From the NCBI GenBank assembly GCA_013416435.1, contig JACCEN010000015.1, positions 1 to 64,000 of the forward strand: a stretch of DNA of 64,000 bases, in the 5' to 3' direction. The notes below the pieces were generated by a model. That model did not search any database. It worked only from the letters and a program-made list of their open reading frames with translations, and was not told where the DNA came from. This DNA comes from Alcaligenaceae bacterium. GTDB lineage: Bacteria > Pseudomonadota > Gammaproteobacteria > Burkholderiales > Burkholderiaceae_B. Shown here piece after piece: positions 43,652-52,985 of this stretch. Made by a program: the position numbers and the translations under genes. The first letter of the stretch is position 1. Each line of letters begins with the position of its first letter.

Positions 43652-43739
43652 GGGGTCAGACCCCGTACGGGGTCTGACCCCTTCTGTTGCGGCGGGCTAT
43701 TAGTGTGCGGGGGTCAGGCCCCATACGGGGTCTGACCCC
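43652..43739. repeat. Two GGGGTCAGACCCC palindromes
   Basis: A full copy at 43652-43681 and one at 43710-43739 with a single unmatched arm change (GGGGTCAGGCCCC) lie between the convergent hypothetical and ugpE genes. Confidence 0.94.
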
Positions 43740-43746
43740 TTCAACC

Positions 43747-44547
43747 CTAGCGGATCCCCGCCCGCATGAACGACTGCACGAACTGCCGCTGAAACAGCAA
43801 AAAACCCACCAGCAGCGGCGCCGCGCTCAGCAGCGTGGCGGCGGTGATGATGGACCAGTCTATGCCCTGGTCCGTCGACGCGAACACCTGCAGGCCCACC
43901 GTCAGCGGGCGCGTCTCGACCGAGTTCGTGATGATCAACGGCCACAGGAAGTTGTTCCAGTGATGACTCACCGACACCAGCCCATAGGCCACATAAACCG
44001 GCTTGGCCAGCGGCACATAGATCTTCATCAGGATCTGCCAGCGGTTGGCGCCTTCGACACGCGCCGCTTCCTCCAGCTCCCTCGGTACCGTCTTGAACGT
44101 TTGCCGCAGCAGGAAGATACCGAAAGCGGATGCGAAATACGGCAGCCCCACTGCGAAGATGGTGTCGCGCACCCCCAGCCAGGACATCAGCCGGTAGTTC
44201 TCGACGATCAGCACGTCGGGCATGATCATCAGTTGCAGCAGCACCAGCATGAACATGAGGTCGCGGCCTGGGAACTCGAAGCGGGCGAAGGCATAGGCCG
44301 CCAGCGTCGACAGTACCAGCTGGGCGGCCAGAACCATGGTGACCAGGATGAAGGTGTTCAAAAAATACCGCGCAAACGGGGCAGCGTTCCAAGCCGCCTT
44401 GAAATTGCCCAGCGTCAGCGGCGCGGTCAGGTCGAATTGCGTGGCATAGGCCGAAGGGTGGAAGGCCGCCCATACGGTGTATGCCAGCGGCAGGAACCAC
44501 AGCAGGCCCAGCAGCCATGCGCCCAGGGTATCGAGTTTATGGGTCAT
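43747..44547 (-). CDS. ugpE: Glycerol-3-phosphate ABC transporter permease UgpE
   Basis: The 266-aa inner-membrane permease has six membrane segments and the ABC-permease loop EEAARVEGANRWQILMKIYVPLAKP (EAA motif). LMIMPDVLIVENYRLMSWLGVRDT matches the sugar/G3P MalG-like subgroup. Its ATG overlaps the ugpA stop by four bases. The Ugp name rests on the UgpB-like receptor and the operon; other glycerol-phosphate or sugar substrates are possible. Confidence 0.85.
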   Translation of the reverse strand: MTHKLDTLGAWLLGLLWFLPLAYTVWAAFHPSAYATQFDLTAPLTLGNFKAAWNAAPFARYFLNTFILVTMVLAAQLVLSTLAAYAFARFEFPGRDLMFMLVLLQLMIMPDVLIVENYRLMSWLGVRDTIFAVGLPYFASAFGIFLLRQTFKTVPRELEEAARVEGANRWQILMKIYVPLAKPVYVAYGLVSVSHHWNNFLWPLIITNSVETRPLTVGLQVFASTDQGIDWSIITAATLLSAAPLLVGFLLFQRQFVQSFMRAGIR

Positions 44548-45419
44548 TGGTAGTGCGTCCGCCGGTCCAGCCAGCGGAACTTGATCAGGGCGGTGAGCGA
44601 CAGGATCAGCAGCAGCACCACCGACAGCGTGGCGGCGTACGCGGTATCCCAATAGCTGAATCCCACTTCATAGATATAGAACAGCAGCAGGGTGCTGGCA
44701 TTGTCCGGCCCGCCTTTGGTCATGACGAGGACGTGGTCCACCAGCCGGAAGGCATTGATCAGTGCGTTGATGAGCACGAACAGCGTGGTGGGCATCAACA
44801 GGGGCAGAAGCACCCGCCAGAAGTACTGCCAGCGCGAGGCGCCCTCGAGCAGGGCCGCTTCGCGCAGCGAAGGCGAAATCTGCTGCAGCGCGGCCAGGTA
44901 GAAAATCATGAAGAAACCGGATTCCTTCCAGATGGTCACGATCATCAGGGCCGGCAGGGCCGTCGAGCGATTGCCCAGCCAGTTCATGCCCGGCAGGTTG
45001 AACAGGCCGGCGATCTGGTCCACCAGGCCGTATTGCGGGGTGTAGAAGAACAGCCAGATGTTCGCCACGGCCACCATGGGCAGGACCGTGGGCGTGAAAT
45101 ACGCCAGCCGCAGGAAACCGCGGCCGGCGATTTGCCGGTTCACCCACAGCGCCATGACCAGCGCGATCGCCACCGACACAGGAATGGTGATCAGGGCGTA
45201 GGCCAGGTTGTTCCAGAGCGCCTGCCAGAACACCGGGTCGTCGGCCATGGCGGCGTAGTTGTCCACGCCGACGAACACGGCGGGCCGGTTGGCCTTGGGC
45301 GTGGACTGGAAGCTGTTCCATAAGGTGGCCAGCGCCGGATAGTGGGTGAAGGCGGCGAGCAGGACGATGGCCGGCAGCAGAAGCAGCCAGCCATAGACCG
45401 CGTTGAGCGAAGGCCTCAT
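44544..45419 (-). CDS. ugpA: Glycerol-3-phosphate ABC transporter permease UgpA
   Basis: The 291-aa protein is the partner permease, with six membrane segments. The EAA loop reads LREAALLEGASRWQYFWRVLLPLLMP, and AYFTPTVLPMVAVANIWLFFY belongs to the MalF/UgpA group. It lies two bases after ugpB and overlaps ugpE. Together the two form the inner-membrane channel energised by UgpC. Confidence 0.87.
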   Translation of the reverse strand: MRPSLNAVYGWLLLLPAIVLLAAFTHYPALATLWNSFQSTPKANRPAVFVGVDNYAAMADDPVFWQALWNNLAYALITIPVSVAIALVMALWVNRQIAGRGFLRLAYFTPTVLPMVAVANIWLFFYTPQYGLVDQIAGLFNLPGMNWLGNRSTALPALMIVTIWKESGFFMIFYLAALQQISPSLREAALLEGASRWQYFWRVLLPLLMPTTLFVLINALINAFRLVDHVLVMTKGGPDNASTLLLFYIYEVGFSYWDTAYAATLSVVLLLILSLTALIKFRWLDRRTHYQ

Positions 45420-45421
45420 GC

Positions 45422-46717
45422 TTACTTGTAAGGCCTGAGGATGCGGTCTGCGTCGCGTTGGGCGTCCTTCATGGCCTGCTCGGGCGTCTTGGCATTGGTC
45501 AGCACCGCTTGCAGGTTGTCATTCAGGAGCTTGGTGACGCGCTGGTTGTCGTGGGTGGAAAATTCGGCCACGCTGACTTCCAGCTGATCGCGGGCGACCA
45601 GGGCCTGGGGGACTTCCTTCACGTAGCTCTTCATGGCTTCGGTCTCCCAGGCGGCGGGGCTGACGGCCACGTAGCCCGTGGCGATGCTCCATGCGGCGGC
45701 GTTCTCGGGACTGGTCATCCACTTCACGAACTTGAGCGCGGCTTTCTGCTGCTCGGGCGTCGCCGATTTGAACAGGTAGAAGTTGCCGCCGCCGGTGGGG
45801 CTGCCGCCCTGCTTGGCCTTGGGCATGGGCGCCACGCCGAACTCGAAGTTGGCGTTCTTGCGGACGTTGGTCAGGTTCCCCGTGGTCGTCCACATCATGG
45901 CGGTCTTGCCGACCAGGAAATCCTTGGGCGTGGTGCCCCAGTCTATGGTGCCCGTGGGCATGATCTTGTGCTTGTAGGCCAGGTCGTGCCAGAACTGAAC
46001 CGCTTCGATGACGGCCGGCTTGTCCAGGTAGACTTCGTTGCCCGCCTCGTTCATGAGCAGGGCGTCGTTCGGCGTGGTCAGGGCCTGGAACAGCCAGTAG
46101 GCGAAGGCGCCGCCCGAAGGAATCTCGAGGCCCCATTGGCTTACCTGGCCGGAGGCATCGGCCTTGGTCAGCTTCTTGCCGTATTCCACGAGCTGGTCCC
46201 AGGTGCCGGGAGGCGTGTTCGGATCGAGCCCGGCCTGCTTGAACAGGTCCTTGTTGTAGTACATGACGATGGTCGAGCGCTGGAAGGGAATCCCCCAGGT
46301 CTTGCCGCCGGTCTGGCTGTTCGCCATGAAGCCTTTGTAGAAGCCCGTTGCCCATTTCTTGTCTTCGTCCGAGGTGATCAGCGAGTCGAAAGGTACGATG
46401 GCGCCTTCGTCGATCAGCGTGAACATATCGGTGGAAAGCAGGACCGCGAGTTGCGGTGCGTTGCCGCCTTTATGGGCGGTCAGTGCCTTGGCGACCGAAT
46501 CCTGATAGGAGCCGGCATAGATCGACTTGATCTTGATGTCCGGATTGTTTTTTTCGAAGTCGCTGACCATGCCGTCGACGATCTTGGTGATCGGGCCGCC
46601 CACCGCCACGGGATAGTAGAACTCGAGTTCCACCTGCTGAGCCTGCGTCCATGCGGGTGCGGCGCAGAAGGCGCCGGCAAGAGTGAATGCCAGGGTTTTC
46701 AGAAAATTTCGTCGCAT
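45422..46717 (-). CDS. ugpB: Periplasmic glycerol-3-phosphate-binding protein UgpB, Tat-like signal
   Basis: The 431-aa receptor has the UgpB-type start of the mature chain, VELEFYYPVAVGGPITKIVDGMV, with FYYPVAVGG as a ligand loop and PFQRSTIVMYYNKDLF further on. The signal peptide begins MRRNFLKTLAF, close to the twin-arginine consensus RRxFLK, and ends near TQAQ. Export by Tat is therefore possible, although many such signals still use Sec. ATG 46717 is chosen; a TTG five codons earlier is weaker and overlaps ugpC. Confidence 0.87.
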   Translation of the reverse strand: MRRNFLKTLAFTLAGAFCAAPAWTQAQQVELEFYYPVAVGGPITKIVDGMVSDFEKNNPDIKIKSIYAGSYQDSVAKALTAHKGGNAPQLAVLLSTDMFTLIDEGAIVPFDSLITSDEDKKWATGFYKGFMANSQTGGKTWGIPFQRSTIVMYYNKDLFKQAGLDPNTPPGTWDQLVEYGKKLTKADASGQVSQWGLEIPSGGAFAYWLFQALTTPNDALLMNEAGNEVYLDKPAVIEAVQFWHDLAYKHKIMPTGTIDWGTTPKDFLVGKTAMMWTTTGNLTNVRKNANFEFGVAPMPKAKQGGSPTGGGNFYLFKSATPEQQKAALKFVKWMTSPENAAAWSIATGYVAVSPAAWETEAMKSYVKEVPQALVARDQLEVSVAEFSTHDNQRVTKLLNDNLQAVLTNAKTPEQAMKDAQRDADRILRPYK

Positions 46718-46728
46718 GATGGTTCCTG

Positions 46729-47772
46729 TCAAGTAAGGGCGTTGCCCGTTGCGTCAAAGAAATGTTGCCGGTCGGCGCTCCATTGGAGCTGCACGGTTGC
46801 GCCGGTGGCGGCATGCATGTGCCCGGCCTCGCGCACCGCAATGCCTGTGTTGCCGCCCAGCGCGCAGACCACGATGGAGTCGGCGCCGAAGTACTCGACG
46901 CTTTCCACCGTGGCGGGCAGGCCGTGTTCGCTGGTCAGGCTCAAATGCTCGGGCCTTATGCCCAGGGTCTGGGCGTCGGCGTGCTCCGCGGCATTGGGAT
47001 AGCCGTGCCGGGCGAGCAATTGGCGGGTCTGCGGATTCAACTTGATGAGGTTCATGGGCGGCGTGCCGATGAAGCGCGCCGAGAATTCGGAACTGGGCCG
47101 CCCATACAGCCGGTCGGGCGTGTCGTTCTGGACGACGTTGCCGCCGTTCAACAACACGACGCGATCCGCCATGCTCATGGCCTCGGTCTGGTCGTGAGTC
47201 ACGTACACCATGGTGATGCCCAGCTTCTGCTGCAGGGCGCGGATCTCGCGCCGCATTTCATGCCGTAGTTGCGCATCCAGGTTCGACAGGGGTTCGTCCA
47301 TCAGGCAGATGGGGGCTTCGGAGATCACCGCCCTGCCCAGCGCGACGCGTTGCTGCTGGCCGCCGGAAAGCTGCGAGGGCTTGCGGTCCAGCAGGTGCTC
47401 GAGCCCGAGCAGGCCGGCGACCTTGGCCAGGCGTGGCCCGAACTGGGCTTTGGGTTCCTTGCGGACCTTCAGGCCGAACAGGATGTTTTCCCGGACCGAC
47501 AAATGCGGAAACAGCGCGTAGGACTGGAACACCATGGAGATTTGTCGCTGCGAGGGAGGCAGGTTGGTGACGTCGCGGTCGCCGATGCGTATGCGGCCCG
47601 AACTGGGCGTATCCAGGCCGGCGATCATCCGGAGCGTGGTCGATTTCCCGCAGCCCGACGGACCCAGGAGCACCGTCAGCGTGCCCGCTTCGATCCGCAG
47701 GTTGATGTCGTTCACGGCCGGGGGCGCGCTTCCGTACTGTTTGGTGATGTTGTCCAGGATGATGGTGGTCAT
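46729..47772 (-). CDS. ugpC: ABC transporter ATP-binding protein UgpC
   Basis: The 347-aa ATPase has Walker A GPSGCGKST, signature LSGGQQQRVALGRA, Walker B ICLMDEPLSNLD and the switch histidine in VYVTHDQTEAM. A C-terminal OB-fold (MalK/UgpC-type) carries LGIRPEHLSL. It powers the UgpA/UgpE channel. It lies six bases after the metallophosphoesterase gene and 11 before ugpB, so the operon order is phosphoesterase - ugpC - ugpB - ugpA - ugpE. Confidence 0.92.
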   Translation of the reverse strand: MTTIILDNITKQYGSAPPAVNDINLRIEAGTLTVLLGPSGCGKSTTLRMIAGLDTPSSGRIRIGDRDVTNLPPSQRQISMVFQSYALFPHLSVRENILFGLKVRKEPKAQFGPRLAKVAGLLGLEHLLDRKPSQLSGGQQQRVALGRAVISEAPICLMDEPLSNLDAQLRHEMRREIRALQQKLGITMVYVTHDQTEAMSMADRVVLLNGGNVVQNDTPDRLYGRPSSEFSARFIGTPPMNLIKLNPQTRQLLARHGYPNAAEHADAQTLGIRPEHLSLTSEHGLPATVESVEYFGADSIVVCALGGNTGIAVREAGHMHAATGATVQLQWSADRQHFFDATGNALT

Positions 47773-47778
47773 GGCGTT

Positions 47779-48570
47779 CTAGAACACATGTGGGCCGGGA
47801 AAGTCGCCAATGACGGCATGGTGGCTGACCAGTCCTTGCGGGCTCAGCCAGTGCAATTGATAGCCGGGCGGCTCGAAATTGAATGACAGCTCTGCTTCGT
47901 CGCGCAGATCGAGTTCGATCTGGTGCGCGGTGCCTGGGCAGGTGGACGCCACGGTGCTGCCGACGCGGCAGACGATGCTGCGGTGCAAATGGCCGCAAAG
48001 TACGCGCTCGATGTTCCGGTAAGGCTCGATCACCTTCGCGAAGGCTTCGCGTCCCTTCAGAAGTCCCAGTTCGTCCATTCTTTTGATACCGGTTTCAAAC
48101 GGCGGATGATGCATGAGGATGAGCGTAGGACGTCCGGGCTGCTCGGCCAGGGTTTGCGCCAGCCATTCCAGGCGGGCTGCGCAGAGCTCGCCTTCGCTGC
48201 GTCGGGGCAGCGTCGTGTCCAGCGCCACGATGCGCAGCGGCCAGGTATCGATGGTGTATTGCAGGAAGGGCGCTGCATCCCGCATCCAGACGTGTTCGGG
48301 GAAATTGGCGCGCAGGTTCGCGGGGTCGTCGTGATTGCCGGCAATCAGCAGAAAGGGAGTCTTCAGGCGGGCGAGTTCCTGTTTCAGGACCCGGTATTCG
48401 TCATGCGAGCCATGCTCGGTCAGATCGCCGGTGGCAACGACCAGGTCGGGCCGCGGAAGCAGGGCGTTCAGCGCATCGACGCAAGCGGCCAGGTGCCGGC
48501 GGGCGGAAATCAGGTGCTCGTATTTGCCGCCCAGTTGGATGTGCAGGTCCGATATTTGCGCGATCAGCAA
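47779..48570 (-). CDS. Metallophosphoesterase (GpdQ/CpdA-like phosphodiesterase)
   Basis: The 263-aa enzyme has the calcineurin-type metal motifs: QISDLHIQ (DxH), VATGDLTEHG (GD), LIAGNHDDP (GNHD), LILMHHPP and LCGHLHRS (GHxH). The length and pattern suit the class III cyclic nucleotide / glycerophosphodiesterase group that includes GpdQ. As the first gene of the ugp operon it probably releases glycerol-3-phosphate from glycerophosphodiesters, the job of UgpQ in other bacteria, although cAMP cannot be excluded. The fold call is firm and the substrate is inferred. Confidence 0.87.
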   Translation of the reverse strand: MLIAQISDLHIQLGGKYEHLISARRHLAACVDALNALLPRPDLVVATGDLTEHGSHDEYRVLKQELARLKTPFLLIAGNHDDPANLRANFPEHVWMRDAAPFLQYTIDTWPLRIVALDTTLPRRSEGELCAARLEWLAQTLAEQPGRPTLILMHHPPFETGIKRMDELGLLKGREAFAKVIEPYRNIERVLCGHLHRSIVCRVGSTVASTCPGTAHQIELDLRDEAELSFNFEPPGYQLHWLSPQGLVSHHAVIGDFPGPHVF

Positions 48571-48908
48571 AGCGTTGTTCCGAACAGGATTGGTGGAAAA
48601 CGCTACATATTAGACATGAAGTATTTCCTGGACATGACAGAGATAACCCTTAGCTGCGCTGCGCAAATATGGCAGGGGTCAGACCCGAAAGGGTCTGACC
48701 CCACAGCGAAAAAGAGGTGACAGGGAAGGGTGGGGTCAGACCCCGTACGGGGTCTGACCCCAGCGGAGAACAGGTGGCAGAGTAGGCGGGGTCAGACCCC
48801 GAATGGGGTCTGACCCCCGACAAAAAGGGGACAGACCCTGTTCAGGGTCTGTCCCCAGTGCGCGGTTGAAGGGTCGGACCCCGGATGGGGTCCGACCCTG
48901 TTGCGCCG
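48571..48908. repeat. Five palindromic repeats in one intergenic region, three sequence variants
   Basis: The 338-bp gap between leuA and the ugp operon holds copies at 48675-48702, 48732-48761, 48788-48817, 48827-48856 and about 48870-48899. The fourth has arms of the form GGGGACAGACCC and the fifth GGGTCGGACCCC, each matched by its partner arm. The remaining 100 bases (48571-48674) should hold the ugp-operon promoter. A CTGTCAT there resembles half a Pho box. Confidence 0.93.
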
Positions 48909-50600
48909 TTAAGCAGCCAGCGCTTCGGCTTGTTGCGTTGCCGCATGCCGGTTCACGGCGCTCAGGATGGCCAGGAAGGAGGCGGTCACGATGTCGCCAT
49001 GGATGCCGACGCCGAAGCCGGTGGGCGAATCGCCCACGCGCAGTTCGACATAGCAGGCGGCGCGTGTGTCGGTGCCCGTGCCGATGGCGTGTTCATGGTA
49101 GTCCATGATCTTCACCTTGTCGTCCACGGCGTCGACGAATGCGGAGATGGCGCCGTCGCCGCGTCCCACCAGGTTGTGGACTTCGCCGTCTTTTTCGAGC
49201 TCGACTTCAATTTCGAACTGCTGGCCGGCCTGGGCCTTGGGATCGCCGGTGATGCGGTGGCGCACCAGCTTCCAGGGACTTTCCTGCTTCAGGTATTCAT
49301 CCGAGAAAATGTCGTAGACCTGGGATGCCGTTACCTCGGCGCCCGTTTCGTCGGTGACGCGCTGGATGGCGCGGCTGAACTCGATCTGCAGGCGGCGCGG
49401 CAAGGCCAGGCCGTGTTCCTGTTCGAGCAGGTACGAGACCCCGCCCTTGCCGGATTGGCTGTTGACGCGGATGACGGCGTCGTAGCTGCGGCCCAGGTCG
49501 GCCGGGTCGATGGGAAGGTAAGGCACTTCCCATGGCGCGTCGGCTTCCTGGCAGGCGAAACCCTTTTTGATCGCGTCCTGGTGCGATCCCGAAAATGCCG
49601 TGAAGACCAGGTCGCCGGCGTAGGGATGGCGTGGATGCACGGGAAGCTGATTGCAGTATTCCACGCAGCGGCGCACTTCGTCGATGTCGGAGAAATCCAG
49701 GCCCGGATGGACGCCTTGCGTATACAGATTGAGCGCCAGGGTGACCAGGTCGACGTTGCCCGTGCGCTCGCCGTTGCCGAACAGGCAGCCTTCGATGCGG
49801 TCGGCGCCGGCCATGACGGCCAGTTCGGCGGCGGCGACGGCTGTGCCGCGGTCATTGTGCGGATGCACGCTGAGCACGATGCAATCGCGCTGATCCAGGT
49901 TGTTGTGCATCCATTCGATCTGGTCGGCGTACATATTGGGCGTGGTGGCTTCGATCGTGGCCGGCAGGTTGTAGATGATCTTGGATTCCGGCGTGGGCTG
50001 CCAAGCCTGGGTGACGGCGTTGCAGACTTCCAGGGCGAACTCGGGCTCCGTCGTGCTGAAGACTTCGGGCGAATACTCGTAGCGCCAGGTGGTCTCCGGG
50101 TGCTGAGAGGTCAGTTCCTTGATCAGGCGGGTGCCCGACAGGGCGATGGCCTTGACTTCGTCTTTGCTCATGCCGAACACGATCTTGCGGAATGCGGGGG
50201 CGCAGGCGTTGTACAAGTGGACGATGGCGTTCTTTGCGCCCGCGGCGGACTCCACCGTGCGGCGGATGAGGTCTTCACGCGATTGAGTCAGCACGATGAT
50301 GGTGACGTCGTCGGGGATGCGGTTTTCGTCGACCAGCTTGCGTACGAAATCGAAGTCGGTTTGCGATGCGGACGGAAAACCGACTTCGATTTCCTTGAAG
50401 CCGATTTTTACCAGCTGTTCGAAAAAGCGCAGCTTGCGTTCCACGCTCATGGGTTCGATCAGCGACTGGTTGCCGTCGCGCAGATCGGTGCTCATCCAGA
50501 TGGGAGGGTGGGTAATGCGCTTGCTGGGCCAGGTACGCTCGGAAAAATCGCGCGTGAACGGAACGAAAGGACGGTATTTGTCGGAAGGACGGGCTATCAT
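48909..50600 (-). CDS. leuA: 2-Isopropylmalate synthase (LeuA type 2)
   Basis: The 563-aa enzyme condenses 2-oxoisovalerate with acetyl-CoA, the first step of leucine synthesis. [19 protein letters not shown] is the metal/substrate loop, and [16 protein letters not shown] contains the HxH-type metal ligands. The C-terminal LeuA dimer/regulatory domain (about 430-563, binding leucine) includes [17 protein letters not shown]. The long form of about 560 aa is the one known from Corynebacterium and many betaproteobacteria. An AGGTG signal precedes the ATG. A candidate Leu-rich leader peptide lies upstream. Confidence 0.94.
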   Translation of the reverse strand: MIARPSDKYRPFVPFTRDFSERTWPSKRITHPPIWMSTDLRDGNQSLIEPMSVERKLRFFEQLVKIGFKEIEVGFPSASQTDFDFVRKLVDENRIPDDVTIIVLTQSREDLIRRTVESAAGAKNAIVHLYNACAPAFRKIVFGMSKDEVKAIALSGTRLIKELTSQHPETTWRYEYSPEVFSTTEPEFALEVCNAVTQAWQPTPESKIIYNLPATIEATTPNMYADQIEWMHNNLDQRDCIVLSVHPHNDRGTAVAAAELAVMAGADRIEGCLFGNGERTGNVDLVTLALNLYTQGVHPGLDFSDIDEVRRCVEYCNQLPVHPRHPYAGDLVFTAFSGSHQDAIKKGFACQEADAPWEVPYLPIDPADLGRSYDAVIRVNSQSGKGGVSYLLEQEHGLALPRRLQIEFSRAIQRVTDETGAEVTASQVYDIFSDEYLKQESPWKLVRHRITGDPKAQAGQQFEIEVELEKDGEVHNLVGRGDGAISAFVDAVDDKVKIMDYHEHAIGTGTDTRAACYVELRVGDSPTGFGVGIHGDIVTASFLAILSAVNRHAATQQAEALAA

Positions 50601-50733
50601 GGTGACACCTATGGGTATGGCTGGGATTGTTTGACTTTACGGCCACCGGAGCCTCAATGACGGGCTCTTGCAAACATGACGGTGACGAAAACGGGGGGTG
50701 TGGCGGATTGCGGCTGCCGAACTGCCACGGACG

Positions 50734-50877
50734 CTAGGCCCGGCAACCGATCGGTAGTAGTAGCGACAGCGAGGAAGGAAGCGGAAGCTGCGCGAGGGCG
50801 CGGCGAACACGCAACGCGAGCGACGCAGCGTGGCTGCGTGCTGGAGCGTTGTGGGGAAGGACGTGTTCGGGCTTCAT
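50734..50877 (-). CDS. Candidate leuA leader peptide (attenuation)
   Basis: A 47-codon ORF upstream of leuA on the same strand has ten leucine codons. These include LPLPSS then LSLLLPIG, with three consecutive CTA codons, a codon that is rare in this GC-rich sequence. Runs of cognate (and rare) codons just before the stop are typical of amino-acid-operon leader peptides. The stop lies 134 bases before the leuA start. I see no clear Shine-Dalgarno and no clear terminator with a T-run, so the mechanism, and even translation, is unproven. Confidence 0.5.
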   Translation of the reverse strand: MKPEHVLPHNAPARSHAASLALRVRRALAQLPLPSSLSLLLPIGCRA

Positions 50878-50974
50878 AGTGCGTAGTCAAACATATTTTT
50901 TCGGACTATGCAAGCGCAGCGGCTGCCGGGCACCGGCATCTTTTCGCGGCGCGGCCACGGGTTGGACGAGAGGA

Positions 50975-51541
50975 CTACGGCGTGCCGGCGCGCACGACGA
51001 TGGGTTCTGAAGCAGAAGACAGCAGCGCTTTGTGCCGGCGCGCCAGGGTGATGCGGTCGTAGCGGCCGTTGCGCAATTCGTTGTAGGCACGTTGCAAATC
51101 GCCCACACTGACCGGCTCGCGGTGATCGTTCCAGGCCCAGCGCAAGACTTCGCGCGCGGGTTCCGACAAGCGGCCGGCCAGGAGCGCGATGGTTTCTTCG
51201 CTGACCACTCGTGCGCGGCTGCGGCGCTGCATGGCCTGGACGAAGCCATACAGAAAATAGGCAATAATAAGCGTGCACAAGGCAACCACCGCCCACCAGA
51301 AGAAGGGGTTGTATTGTTTCAGCAGGGCGATGGCCTGGCCGCCCAGCGCGTGCAGGCCGCCGTAGTCGATGCCGCGGCCGAACGCCACCAGTCGCTTGAG
51401 CAAGTCATACCAGATCAGGGCCGTAACGATGATGACCGCGGCGCAAATGATTTTTTGGACGGCGGTAAGCTTCAGCAAGGCGTTGCGCATCAGGGCGCGA
51501 TCCTGGCCGGTGGGTTGGTGTACTTGGGAGTCTGGTTTCAT
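50975..51541 (-). CDS. Conserved hypothetical membrane protein divergent from rpoN
   Basis: The 188-aa protein has two hydrophobic helices (VQKIICAAVIIVTALIWYDL and FFWWAVVALCTLIIAYFLYG) and a basic C-terminal cytoplasmic region (AREVLRWAWNDHREPVSVGD). I do not recognise the family. It is divergent from rpoN with only 15 bases between starts; an internal ATG (51490) with an AGGA upstream may be the true start, giving 171 aa. It is unlikely to be an artefact, since hydrophobic and charged segments alternate in an orderly way. Confidence 0.65.
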   Translation of the reverse strand: MKPDSQVHQPTGQDRALMRNALLKLTAVQKIICAAVIIVTALIWYDLLKRLVAFGRGIDYGGLHALGGQAIALLKQYNPFFWWAVVALCTLIIAYFLYGFVQAMQRRSRARVVSEETIALLAGRLSEPAREVLRWAWNDHREPVSVGDLQRAYNELRNGRYDRITLARRHKALLSSASEPIVVRAGTP

Positions 51542-51556
51542 ACAACTATTTTAACT

Positions 51557-52975
51557 ATGCATTCGCGTCAATCTTTAGAGCTACGGCAGCATCAGCAACT
51601 GGCGCTGACCCCGCAATTGCAGCAATCCATAAAGTTCCTGCAGCTGTCCGCCCATGAACTCGAGCTGGAAGTGGCCCAGGCATTGCTGGACAATCCGCTG
51701 CTCGAACGTGAGGAAGAGTATGACATTGTTGGGCCGGATGCGGTAGCGGACGAAGCGCAATCCCTGGACGAGCAATGGATGTCCGTGGAGGGCGGGTCGC
51801 GGACATCCGGCAATCAGGCCGATGACGAGCCCATGCGGCCCGAGGCGGCCCTGGAAGAAACCCTGCAAGAGCATTTGCAGCAGCAATTGCGTTTGACGCG
51901 CGCCAGCCCGCGCGATATGGCGCTGGTCTCGATACTGATAGAAGAACTGGACGACAAGGGCTATTTGCCGACACCGCTCGATGACATGCTCGCCTGCCTG
52001 CCGCCCGAACTCGACGTCGACCTCGATGAGCTTCACGCCGCGCTGGCACTACTGCAGTCGTTCGATCCGGCCGGTGTCGGGGCCCGGACGCTGGATGAAT
52101 GCCTGTGCCTGCAGCTGGCGCAGTTGGCGCGAAGCCCCGACCATGCCCTGCCCGGCGAAGTCTTCCAGCTCGCCCTGGAGATCGCCAAGGCGCATCTGCC
52201 GTTGCTGGCGTCGGGCAACCTGGCCCGGCTCCGGGCCGCGCTGGGCTGCGAACAGGAAATCCTGAAGGCGGCGCACGGCCTGCTCCTGCAGCTGGAGCCC
52301 CGGCCCGGCAGGCATTGGGCCGCCAAGCTTGCCGATTACATTACTCCCGATGTGTTGATCAGGAAGGTGCGCAATCGCTGGGTGGCCAGCGTGAATCCCG
52401 TCATCATGCCCAAGCTCAGGGTCAACACGGTATACCAGGAGATGCTGGACGAGTTGCCGTCGGCGCCGGCCATGCACTCGCAGCTGCAGCAGGCCCAAGG
52501 CCTGATCAAGAGCGTCAACCAGCGCTTCGTCACCATCCTGCGCGTCGCCCAGGCCGTCGTCGACAAGCAGCAGGACTATTTCGAGCGAGGCGTCGGCGCC
52601 ATGCGGCCGCTGTTGCTGCGCGACATTGCCCAGGAACTCGATCTGCATGAATCCACCATTTCCCGGGCGACGAAGCATAAATATGCCCAGACCCCTTGGG
52701 GAGTGATCGAACTCAGGCGTTTCTTCGGCGCTGCGCTGCAGACTGAAGACGGCGCATCGACTTCCGCGACGGCCGTGCGTTCATTGATCGTGAAACTGGT
52801 CAGCCAGGAGTCCGGCAAGAAGCCATTGTCGGACAATCAACTGGCGGCGAAACTGGCGGAGCACGGCATTGTCATTGCCCGCCGCACCGTGGCCAAGTAC
52901 CGTGAAGCCGCCGGCATCGAGCCGGCCATCCTGCGCAAGGCCAGGGCCGCGCTGGGGGCGCCGCCTGCTGTGTAG
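51557..52975 (+). CDS. rpoN: RNA polymerase sigma-54 factor
   Basis: The 472-aa protein starts with the Gln/Leu-rich region I (LELRQHQQLALTPQLQQSIKFLQLS), which contacts activators. An acidic region II and the core-binding region III follow. The DNA-binding end carries the HTH HESTISRATKHKYAQTPWG and the RpoN box ARRTVAKYRE. It recognises -24/-12 promoters and needs an AAA+ activator. The usual neighbours (lptB upstream, hpf/ptsN downstream) are absent here. The start is the ATG that begins the conserved MHSRQSLEL; much longer upstream frames are shadows. Confidence 0.96.
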   Translation: MHSRQSLELRQHQQLALTPQLQQSIKFLQLSAHELELEVAQALLDNPLLEREEEYDIVGPDAVADEAQSLDEQWMSVEGGSRTSGNQADDEPMRPEAALEETLQEHLQQQLRLTRASPRDMALVSILIEELDDKGYLPTPLDDMLACLPPELDVDLDELHAALALLQSFDPAGVGARTLDECLCLQLAQLARSPDHALPGEVFQLALEIAKAHLPLLASGNLARLRAALGCEQEILKAAHGLLLQLEPRPGRHWAAKLADYITPDVLIRKVRNRWVASVNPVIMPKLRVNTVYQEMLDELPSAPAMHSQLQQAQGLIKSVNQRFVTILRVAQAVVDKQQDYFERGVGAMRPLLLRDIAQELDLHESTISRATKHKYAQTPWGVIELRRFFGAALQTEDGASTSATAVRSLIVKLVSQESGKKPLSDNQLAAKLAEHGIVIARRTVAKYREAAGIEPAILRKARAALGAPPAV

Positions 52976-52985
52976 GGCTTACCGT

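Noticed and set aside
48600-48670. Pho box upstream of the ugp operon
   Set aside because: Only one CTGTCAT half-site is visible; the second half does not match at the required spacing.
50640-50733. Terminator/antiterminator pair in the leuA leader
   Set aside because: Only a 5-bp GAGCC/GGCTC hairpin could be found and it lacks a T-run, so it is not listed as a feature.
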